Part shown: in pieces, positions 1 through 7,873 of the stretch
Position numbering within the stretch: position 1 is the stretch's first letter
Layout of the letters: the number at the start of each line of letters is the position of its first letter
Assembly: GCA_033837965.1 (NCBI GenBank)
Contig: JAJLLM010000045.1
Location: 1-7,873, forward strand
Source: Pseudazoarcus pumilus_A
GTDB taxonomy: Bacteria; Pseudomonadota; Gammaproteobacteria; Burkholderiales; Rhodocyclaceae
Reading direction: 5' to 3'
DNA: 7,873 nt
The notes under the pieces: generated by a model
Databases searched by the model: none
What the model saw: the letters and a program-made list of their open reading frames with translations, nothing else
What the model was told of the DNA's origin: nothing
Position numbers and translations under genes: made by a program

Positions 1-742
1 ATGTGCGGCCCTGCTCCAGTGCCTCCACCACCGCTGCCGGCTCCAGCACCCAGCTTCCGCCCAGGCGGGTCACGCCGCGCTCGAACAACGGGTCCGGCAG
101 GCAGCCGGCCCCCGGCCCGATCAGCACGAAGTTGCGCGCAGCGCGGCAGGCGGCGCGAATTCCCGCCAATGTGTCATTGAGCAGCACCGTGCTGGTACAT
201 AGCACTTCGGTACAGGTGCCAAGCTCATCAGGGTCCAGCGTGACGCGCCAGCCTTCACGCTGACCCGTCACCTCCGGCGGCAGCTCCAGCACCGTCAGCG
301 CCGCGCCCGTTTCCAGCACACGATCGATCAAAGGCAGGAAAAGCCCCACCATGCCCACCTGCACCCCGGCTCCAGCCGCGATGCCACCCAGCGAATCGCG
401 GCTCTCGGACGGCACGAAGCCGCTCCGGTCAAACAACCAGCGCGTCAGCGCATTGGTCGCGGCAAAGCCCAGCACCCGCGCCATGACGTCGGAGCGCGTG
501 CAACAGCGCAGCAATTCGAGTGCCCCGACGCCCTGCAGCCCCTCGAGCTGCGCAAGTTGCGACCGCGCATCGCCCAGCCCCACATAAGCGAGGCCGAGCG
601 TCCCGTCATCCAGCTCCAGCGCACAGAACGCCGACTGCTTGCGTCCGCAAACCGACGCCTGCGGCAGATGCAGCGCACGCACACGGGGCAACGGGTGGTG
701 CGTCGCAACCTGCTCGAAAGCCCGCAGCAGATCGCCCCCCAT
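1..742 (-). CDS. DUF4213/DUF364 Rossmann-like protein, 3' end cut off by the window edge
   Basis: The frame starting at ATG 742-740 stays open for 247 codons to the left edge with no stop, so the C-terminus is missing. The N-terminal part (about residues 20-55, with CGRKQSAFCALEL and DDGTLGLAYV) resembles the DUF4213 domain. After it come a helix with ATNALTRW (95-102) and a Rossmann-like strand-helix GVQVGMVGLFLPLID (126-140). Next are LLNDTLAGI (187-195) and FVLIGPGAGCLPDPLFERGV (205-224), the hallmark of DUF364, a family labelled as putative heavy-metal chelating. Eight cysteines are visible (32, 40, 80, 81, 177, 182, 199, 214), many for a cytosolic protein. No signal peptide or membrane segment is seen. 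The start lies two bases after the stop of the DsbA-like gene and lacks a good ribosome binding site, which suggests translational coupling. Codon use (TTG, CTT, CCT, TGT) is a little less GC-biased than in carB. Family assignment is from remembered motifs; the biochemical role is unknown. Confidence 0.8.
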   Translation of the reverse strand, partial: MGGDLLRAFEQVATHHPLPRVRALHLPQASVCGRKQSAFCALELDDGTLGLAYVGLGDARSQLAQLEGLQGVGALELLRCCTRSDVMARVLGFAATNALTRWLFDRSGFVPSESRDSLGGIAAGAGVQVGMVGLFLPLIDRVLETGAALTVLELPPEVTGQREGWRVTLDPDELGTCTEVLCTSTVLLNDTLAGIRAACRAARNFVLIGPGAGCLPDPLFERGVTRLGGSWVLEPAAVVEALEQGRT

Positions 743-744
743 AC

Positions 745-1410
745 TCACGACACCCGCACCCCGGCGACCTGTCGCAGTGCCGCGCCGAGCGCCGCAAGAG
801 ACTGCGCACCCGACACCGCGAGGCTGCGGTTGAAGATAAAAAACGGCACCCCTTCGACGCCCTGTCGCGACACCTGGTCGGCCATCCGGCGGACGGCGTC
901 CCCGTCCTCGTTACCGGAAAGGTATTCCACGATGGCTTCACGCCGCTCACCGCAGGCCGCGGCAATATCGGCCAGGGTCTCGACATTGCCGATATCCTGC
1001 CCGCGCTGGAAGTACGCCTCGAACACCCCACCTACCAACGCCTGGATGCGTTCCGGCCGCGCGCCGCGGCTCTGCGCCCGGTAAATCAGGCGATGCGCGT
1101 GCAAGGTGTTCGGACGCTGGGTGATCCGCTCGAAGGCCAGTTCCAGCCCGTCAGGCTGCGCCGCCTCGCGAACACGGGCGAACAGCGCGTCGACCGCGCG
1201 CGCATTGCCGAACTTCTTCTCCAGGAACGGACGGTACGGCTCGCCGGCCGCGGGCGTATCCGGGTTGAGGAAGTACGGCAGCCAGTGGATGCGCACCGGA
1301 TGTTCGGGATAGGCCTCGGAAAACTGCGCCACGGCGCGCATCAGCCTGTCGCGGCCGAGAAAGCACCACGGGCAGACGAAGTCGGAGACCACATTGATGT
1401 CGATGTGCAT
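745..1410 (-). CDS. DsbA family (FrnE-like) thiol oxidoreductase
   Basis: This 221-residue protein is a thioredoxin-fold enzyme with an inserted helical domain. A first strand, IDINVVSDFVCPWCFLGRDR, carries the CPWC active site at residues 13-16. A helical insert follows (about 55-175), and the segment GVEGVPFFIFN supplies the cis-proline loop (GVP) before the last strands. The length fits FrnE-type DsbA proteins (about 210-240 residues). There is no signal peptide, so it probably acts in the cytoplasm, unlike periplasmic DsbA. Its substrate is not known; relatives are annotated as disulfide oxidoreductases or 2-hydroxychromene-2-carboxylate isomerase-like. The ATG at 1408-1410 is chosen because the fold begins at once after it and GGACGG lies six bases upstream. 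The frame is open back to 1599, but that part overlaps rlmE and reads as a low-complexity Arg/Ser stretch. The gene begins 25 bp after the rlmE stop and ends 2 bp before the DUF364 gene, so all three are probably co-transcribed. Confidence 0.9.
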   Translation of the reverse strand: MHIDINVVSDFVCPWCFLGRDRLMRAVAQFSEAYPEHPVRIHWLPYFLNPDTPAAGEPYRPFLEKKFGNARAVDALFARVREAAQPDGLELAFERITQRPNTLHAHRLIYRAQSRGARPERIQALVGGVFEAYFQRGQDIGNVETLADIAAACGERREAIVEYLSGNEDGDAVRRMADQVSRQGVEGVPFFIFNRSLAVSGAQSLAALGAALRQVAGVRVS

Positions 1411-1435
1411 GATGAACCGTCCGTGAGCAGCGCCT

Positions 1436-2062
1436 TCAGCGCCCGCCGAGAAAACCCGTGCCGAGCAGATAGACCTCGGCGCTGCGGTCGCGCGAAGCCT
1501 TCGGCTTGCGTACCTGAAATGACTTGAAGCGCTTCTGCGCCGCTTCACGGAACTCCATGAAGCCCTGCCCCTGGAAGACCTTGACCACGAAGGCGCCACC
1601 CGGCTTCAGGTGATGCTCGCAGAAATCCAGCGCCAACTCCGCCAGATGGATGGACCGTGCCTGGTCGACCAGCTCAATGCCCGACATGTTGGGCGCCATA
1701 TCCGACAGCACGACATCCACGGCCTGCCCGTCGAGCCGCGCTTCCAGCGCCTCCAGCACGGCATCCTCGGTGAAATCACCTTGCAGGAAATCCACACCCG
1801 TTACCGGCTCGATCTCCAGCAGATCGAGCGCGAAGACCCGTCCCTTGGGGCCAACCTTCTTCACCACCACCTGACACCAGGAGCCCGGCGCCGCGCCGAG
1901 GTCGACCACGACTGCACCCGGTTTCAGCAGCCGGTCACGCTCGTCGATCTCGATCAGCTTGAAGGCCGCGCGCGAACGATAGCCCTCGGCCTTGGCGCGC
2001 TGCACCCAGGCGTCCGTCACATGTTCCATCATCCAGGCTTTGCTGGTCCGGGTACGCTTCAT
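1436..2062 (-). CDS. rlmE: 23S rRNA (uridine-2'-O-)methyltransferase RlmE (FtsJ/RrmJ)
   Basis: RlmE uses S-adenosylmethionine to methylate the 2'-O of U2552 in the A-loop of 23S rRNA, a late step in 50S assembly. The 208-residue product matches the family length (209 in E. coli) and aligns almost end to end. The SAM-binding motif is VVDLGAAPGSW (52-62), and DFLQGDF (91-97) and SDMAPNMSG (120-128) follow. The residues that form the catalytic set in E. coli (K38, D124, K164, E199) are present as K35, D121, K161 and E196, and the SAM-pocket D83 as D80. The start at 2062 fits the family N-terminus, although the nearest purine-rich stretch (AAGGGCGG) is rather far at about 12 bases. The gene diverges from yhbY, as in many proteobacteria. 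The usual downstream neighbour ftsH is not here; a DsbA-like gene follows instead. Confidence 0.97.
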   Translation of the reverse strand: MKRTRTSKAWMMEHVTDAWVQRAKAEGYRSRAAFKLIEIDERDRLLKPGAVVVDLGAAPGSWCQVVVKKVGPKGRVFALDLLEIEPVTGVDFLQGDFTEDAVLEALEARLDGQAVDVVLSDMAPNMSGIELVDQARSIHLAELALDFCEHHLKPGGAFVVKVFQGQGFMEFREAAQKRFKSFQVRKPKASRDRSAEVYLLGTGFLGGR

Positions 2063-2067
2063 CGGAG

Positions 2068-2073
2068 TACAAT
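2068..2073 (+). promoter_or_regulatory. Possible -10 element for yhbY (TACAAT)
   Basis: TACAAT matches five of six positions of the sigma-70 -10 consensus and sits 27 bases before the yhbY start, giving a predicted short leader of about 20 bases. No convincing -35 is present: TGGTCC at 2044-2049 has an 18-bp spacer but matches poorly, and TTGCTG at 2040-2045 is too far (22 bp). The element lies in the 38-bp spacer between divergent rlmE and yhbY, so any promoter here must overlap the 5' end of rlmE. Confidence 0.35.
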
Positions 2074-2100
2074 TCCGCCCTTGAATTTCTGAGAAAAAAG

Positions 2101-2544
2101 ATGATCGAGCTCACCCCCGCGCAACGCCGCGAATTCCGTGCGGCAGCGCACCACCTGAACCCCGTCGTGACCATTGCCGGCAACGGCCTGACCCCTGCGG
2201 TGATGGGCGAGATCGACCGTTCGCTGCAGGCGCACGAGCTCATCAAGATCAAGGTGCAAGGTGCCGAGCGCGATGCGCGCGACGCCCTCATGCTGGATCT
2301 GTGCGCCCAGCTCGAAGCCGCGCCCGTCCAGCACATCGGCAACATCCTGATCGTGTGGCGTCAGCGCCGCGAGGAAACCGTCAGCAAGACCGCCGCGAAG
2401 GCCGAGCCGCGTGGCAACAAGCGTCCTTCGGTCGCGAAGTCCGCGCGTGCCTTTGCCGCCAACGCCCGCCGCACCGCCCTGATGCAGGCTGCCGCCGAGA
2501 AAAAGCGCCTGGCCGCCCGCCGCAGTCCGCGCAAGCCCGGCTGA
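2101..2544 (+). CDS. yhbY: YhbY family CRM-domain RNA-binding protein with a basic C-terminal tail
   Basis: YhbY-type proteins bind pre-50S ribosomal particles and take part in large-subunit assembly. Residues 1-88 form a complete CRM domain that aligns with E. coli YhbY: LTPAQRREFRAAAHHLNPVV, then NGLT, EID, HELIKIKV and APVQHIGNILIVWR. The conserved GxxG loop of the CRM fold reads A26-G27-N28-G29 here, so its first glycine is replaced by alanine. E. coli YhbY is 97 residues; this protein has 147. The extra ~55 residues form a Lys/Arg/Ala-rich tail, likely disordered and RNA-binding (inference); such tails are usual in betaproteobacteria as far as I recall. The start is supported by the domain boundary; the ribosome binding site is weak (GAG within an A-rich run just upstream). 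The gene diverges from rlmE and converges on the DUF4149 gene. Confidence 0.95.
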   Translation: MIELTPAQRREFRAAAHHLNPVVTIAGNGLTPAVMGEIDRSLQAHELIKIKVQGAERDARDALMLDLCAQLEAAPVQHIGNILIVWRQRREETVSKTAAKAEPRGNKRPSVAKSARAFAANARRTALMQAAAEKKRLAARRSPRKPG

Positions 2545-2564
2545 GCCAGGCAGCAAGCGGCTGA

Positions 2565-2579
2565 GGGCGCTATGCGCCC
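2565..2579. terminator. Small GC hairpin between convergent genes
   Basis: GGGCGC and GCGCCC form a perfect 6-bp stem around the loop TAT in the 42-bp gap between the ends of yhbY (plus) and the DUF4149 gene (minus). It could end transcription from both sides, but neither strand has a T-tract after it, so it is at best a weak or Rho-assisted terminator. Confidence 0.3.
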
Positions 2580-2586
2580 CGGCCCG

Positions 2587-3090
2587 TCAGCGCGGAAGTC
2601 CGCGCGCGAACTTCACCACCAGCACCACAGCCAGCACGCTCTGCACTGCGTAGAGCATGCTCGACACGCCGTGCCACATCGCAAAGCGCGCCCGCAGCGC
2701 CTCGTCGGCACCCATGTTCGCGCGCAATTCGGCAATCTGCGGCTGGATGCCAAGAGCACTGATCAGCGACAGCGCAATCATTGCAGCAGCCAGCCAGAAC
2801 ACCGCCGAGCGCGCGGCGCCACGCGCCAGCGCGTGCAGCAGCACACAGCCGCCGACCACATACGAAATCCACCAGGTGCTGTGAAACAGGCGACCGGCGA
2901 TGCTGCCGGCCAACGCACGTTCGGAGATCAACTCGAACAGTACCGGCGCCACGACGAAACCCACCGTCCACAAGGCGCCAGCCCAGAACACCACCAGCGC
3001 CAGCAACAGATTGTCGATCTGCCGCGTCAGCACGCCGCGCAGGATGGCGCCGAGCGACGCCTCAGAGGTAGCGGACGTCGATGACTTCAT
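2587..3090 (-). CDS. DUF4149 family four-helix membrane protein
   Basis: The product is a small inner-membrane protein of unknown function. With the ATG at 3088-3090 it has 167 residues and four predicted membrane helices: about 28-50 (LLLALVVFWAGALWTVGFVV), 72-90, 97-115 and 142-162. The loop before the last helix contains RFAMWHGVSSMLY (135-147), and GIQPQIAELRA (114-124) follows helix 3; both are typical of DUF4149 proteins encoded next to greA in betaproteobacteria. The start overlaps the end of greA by about 29 bases. No clear ribosome binding site supports it, and a GTG at 3031-3033 just before helix 1 (148 residues) is an alternative. The upstream ATG at 3127-3129 would add an unlikely Arg/Cys-rich segment fully inside greA. 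The gene is probably the last of the carAB-greA transcription unit. The function cannot be inferred. Confidence 0.85.
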   Translation of the reverse strand: MKSSTSATSEASLGAILRGVLTRQIDNLLLALVVFWAGALWTVGFVVAPVLFELISERALAGSIAGRLFHSTWWISYVVGGCVLLHALARGAARSAVFWLAAAMIALSLISALGIQPQIAELRANMGADEALRARFAMWHGVSSMLYAVQSVLAVVLVVKFARGLPR

Positions 3091-3534
3091 ACGAGCGCAC
3101 ACCACCCGGCGCCTGCACATCGGCCACATCGCCGGCGTACTTGCCGATCAGCGCACGTGCGATGGGCGAACTGACCGAGATCTTGCCGGCCTTCACGTCG
3201 GCTTCGTCGTCACCGACGATCTGGTAAGTCACTTCGTCGCCGGATTCGAGATCCTCCAGATCCACAGTGGCACCGAACACGCAACGGCCGTCGGCATCCA
3301 GCGTGGCCGGGTCGATGATCTGCGCATTCGCCAGCTTGGATTCAAGCTCCTTGATACGCCCCTCGACAAAGCCCTGGCGCTCCTTGGCAGCGTCGTACTC
3401 GGCGTTCTCGGACAGATCGCCGTGGGAACGCGCTTCCGCAATGGCCGCGATCACATTGGGGCGATCGACGGTCTTCATGCGGTGCAGCTCTTCACGCAGC
3501 AGCTCGGCGCCGCGCACGGTCAGCGGGGTCTTGC

Positions 3535-3538
<4 letters not shown>
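3062..3538 (-). CDS. greA: Transcription elongation factor GreA
   Basis: GreA enters the secondary channel of RNA polymerase and stimulates cleavage of backtracked RNA, rescuing stalled complexes. The 158-residue length equals that of E. coli GreA. The N-terminal coiled coil (about 1-75) carries the tip motif HGDLSENAEY (39-48), with the acidic residues D41 and E44 that act at the polymerase active site. The C-terminal FKBP-like domain shows FGATVDLEDL, YQIVGDDEAD, SPIARALIGK and the final EVIDVRYL. The ATG overlaps the carB stop codon (ATGA) and has a strong Shine-Dalgarno sequence inside the end of carB. Its place after carB is common in proteobacteria, and the DUF4149 gene overlaps its 3' end. 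Confidence 0.98.
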
Positions 3539-6765
<3,227 letters not shown>

Positions 6766-6771
6766 CAGCTG

Positions 6772-6776
6772 ACCTC
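6772..6776 (-). promoter_or_regulatory. Ribosome binding site of carB
   Basis: GAGGT on the minus strand lies six bases before ATG 6765-6763 and confirms the carB start. It sits just after the terminator-like hairpin, so an mRNA ending at that hairpin would lack it. Confidence 0.75.
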
Positions 6777-6785
6777 GGTATTACC

Positions 6786-6811
6786 AAAAAAGTGGCAGCC
6801 GCGGCTGCCAC
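6786..6811 (-). terminator. Intrinsic terminator-like hairpin between carA and carB
   Basis: Positions 6792-6811 are a perfect 20-bp palindrome (arms GTGGCAGCCG and CGGCTGCCAC). As RNA it can fold into an 8-bp GC-rich stem with a CGCG loop. On the minus strand it is followed at once by six T residues (6791-6786), the classic form of a Rho-independent terminator. It begins eight bases after the carA stop and ends ten bases before the carB Shine-Dalgarno sequence. Since carB has no obvious promoter of its own in the gap, partial readthrough or attenuation is more likely than full termination (inference). Confidence 0.75.
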
Positions 6812-6819
6812 CGAATTCC

Positions 6820-7873
6820 TCACTTGCCGGCTTCGAGCATCTTCACGAAGCGGTCGAACAGATAGGACACGTCATGCGGCCCCGGGCTCGCTTCCGGGTG
6901 TCCCTGGAACGAGAACGCCGGCACGTCGGTGCGCGCGATGCCCTGATTGGAGCCGTCGAACAGCGAAGCGTGCGTGACCTTGAGGTTGGACGGCATGCTG
7001 GCCGGATCCACCGCAAAACCGTGGTTCTGGCTGGTGATCAGCACCTGACCGGTTTCCAGATCCTTGACCGGGTGGTTGGCGCCGTGGTGGCCGAATTTCA
7101 TCTTCAGCGTCTTCGCGCCCGAGGCCAGCGCCAGCAGCTGGTGACCCAGACAGATGCCGAAGGTCGGCACCTTTGCAGCGAGAATCTCGCGGATGGCGGC
7201 AATCGCGTAATCGCACGGTTCGGGATCGCCCGGACCATTGGACAGGAACACCCCGTCCGGATTCATCGCCAGCACCTCGGCGGCCGGCGTCTGCGCCGGC
7301 ACGACGGTGAGGCGACAGCCGCGGCTGGTGAGCATGCGCAGGATGTTGCGCTTCACGCCGAAGTCGTAGGCCACCACATGAAAGCGCGGGCTGGCAGGCT
7401 GCGTGTAGCCCTCGCCCAGCACCCACTCGCCCTGCGTCCATTCGACGGTATCGGTGGCCGATACCACCTTGGCCAGATCCATGCCGGCCAAACCGGGGAA
7501 ACCGCGCGCAGCGGCCAGAGCAGCCTCGACATCGGGCACCTGCCCGGCCGACGCCGTGACGATGGCACCGCCCTGCGCACCCTTCTCGCGCAACACACGG
7601 GTGAGCTTGCGCGTATCGATGTCGGCAATGGCGACGACGTTCTGGGCCTTGAGATAGGCATCCAGCGTCTGTTCGCAACGGAAATTGGAGGTCAGCAGCG
7701 GCAGGTCGCGGATGACCAGGCCGGCGGCATGCACGCGATCAGCTTCGACGTCTTCGGCATTGACGCCGGTATTACCGATATGGGGATAGGTCAGCGTGAC
7801 GATCTGGCGGCAGTAGCTGGGATCCGTCAGGATTTCCTGATAGCCCGTCATCGAGGTGTTGAACACCACCTCG
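6820..7873 (-). CDS. carA: Carbamoyl-phosphate synthase small subunit CarA (5' end beyond the window)
   Basis: CarA is the glutaminase subunit: it hydrolyses glutamine and channels ammonia to CarB. The visible part begins within the segment matching E. coli GEVVFNTSMTGYQEILTDPS, so about 28 N-terminal residues lie past the right edge. The GTG at 7869-7867 is an internal valine, not a start. The N-terminal small-chain domain is followed by a class I glutamine amidotransferase domain. That domain has FLSNGPGDP, the nucleophile cysteine in FGICLGHQLLALASG (codon 7152-7150), and the histidine and glutamate of QGHPEASPGPHD (codons 6900-6898 and 6894-6892), so the catalytic triad is intact. Identity to the E. 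coli protein is high throughout. The stop TGA lies at 6822-6820, 54 bp before carB, with a terminator-like hairpin in the gap. The promoter region is outside the window, so pyrimidine or arginine control of the operon cannot be judged. Confidence 0.98.
   Translation of the reverse strand, partial: EVVFNTSMTGYQEILTDPSYCRQIVTLTYPHIGNTGVNAEDVEADRVHAAGLVIRDLPLLTSNFRCEQTLDAYLKAQNVVAIADIDTRKLTRVLREKGAQGGAIVTASAGQVPDVEAALAAARGFPGLAGMDLAKVVSATDTVEWTQGEWVLGEGYTQPASPRFHVVAYDFGVKRNILRMLTSRGCRLTVVPAQTPAAEVLAMNPDGVFLSNGPGDPEPCDYAIAAIREILAAKVPTFGICLGHQLLALASGAKTLKMKFGHHGANHPVKDLETGQVLITSQNHGFAVDPASMPSNLKVTHASLFDGSNQGIARTDVPAFSFQGHPEASPGPHDVSYLFDRFVKMLEAGK

Noticed and set aside
520..1527. A 335-codon open frame on the plus strand.
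   Set aside because: It lies antisense to the DUF364, DsbA-like and rlmE genes, has an Arg/Pro/Ala-rich composition, and shows no recognisable domain. It is a by-product of GC-rich coding on the other strand.
1411..1599. N-terminal extension of the DsbA-like gene back to 1599.
   Set aside because: It overlaps the 3' end of rlmE and reads as Arg/Ser-rich noise; the thioredoxin fold starts directly after the ATG at 1410.
2059..2556. A 165-codon minus-strand frame across yhbY.
   Set aside because: yhbY on the plus strand has clear homology over this stretch; the opposite frame is Gly/Leu-rich without family features.
6777..6785. GGTAATACC just before carB as an operator or -10 element.
   Set aside because: It is a short inverted repeat with poor match to the -10 consensus and no -35; chance is the simpler explanation.
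6872..7678. A 268-codon minus-strand frame inside carA.
   Set aside because: It is a shifted frame of carA rich in Arg and Gly; carA is intact with its catalytic triad.
7867..7869. GTG as the carA start codon.
   Set aside because: The codons before and after it match the internal GEVVFNTS segment of CarA, so the gene continues past the window edge.

Overview
The window reads as a stretch of a GC-rich betaproteobacterial chromosome, possibly Rhodocyclales (Azoarcus/Thauera-like). The evidence is the order carA-carB-greA-DUF4149 next to a divergent rlmE/yhbY pair, and protein sequences of proteobacterial type. The order-level guess is inference. GC richness was judged by eye, not calculated.

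Right-hand block (about 2587-7873, all on the minus strand, read right to left): carA (its first ~28 codons lie beyond the right edge), carB, greA and a four-helix membrane protein of the DUF4149 family. carA and carB encode the two subunits of carbamoyl-phosphate synthetase, which feeds pyrimidine and arginine synthesis. carB and greA overlap by four bases (ATGA), and greA and the DUF4149 gene overlap by about 29 bases, so carB-greA-DUF4149 looks tightly coupled. The 54-bp carA-carB gap is different: it holds a perfect 20-bp palindrome followed directly by six T residues on the coding strand, which is the form of an intrinsic terminator or attenuator.

Central block (1436-2544): rlmE (23S rRNA 2'-O-methyltransferase) on the minus strand and yhbY (CRM-domain ribosome-assembly protein) on the plus strand diverge from a 38-bp spacer. 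Both act in large-subunit maturation. yhbY converges on the DUF4149 gene, with a short GC hairpin between them.

Left-hand block (1-1410, minus strand): rlmE is followed not by ftsH, its usual partner in proteobacteria, but by a DsbA/FrnE-type thiol oxidoreductase with a CPWC motif. Two bases after that gene's stop begins a DUF4213/DUF364 Rossmann-like protein, unusually rich in cysteine, which runs off the left edge without a stop. This coupled pair is the only non-housekeeping part of the window.

Coding density is very high and no gap between genes exceeds 60 bp. I saw no tRNA, rRNA, insertion sequence, CRISPR array or phage gene. No novel multi-gene system is evident. The items most worth a second look are the terminator inside carAB and the oxidoreductase/DUF364 pair sitting in the place of ftsH.
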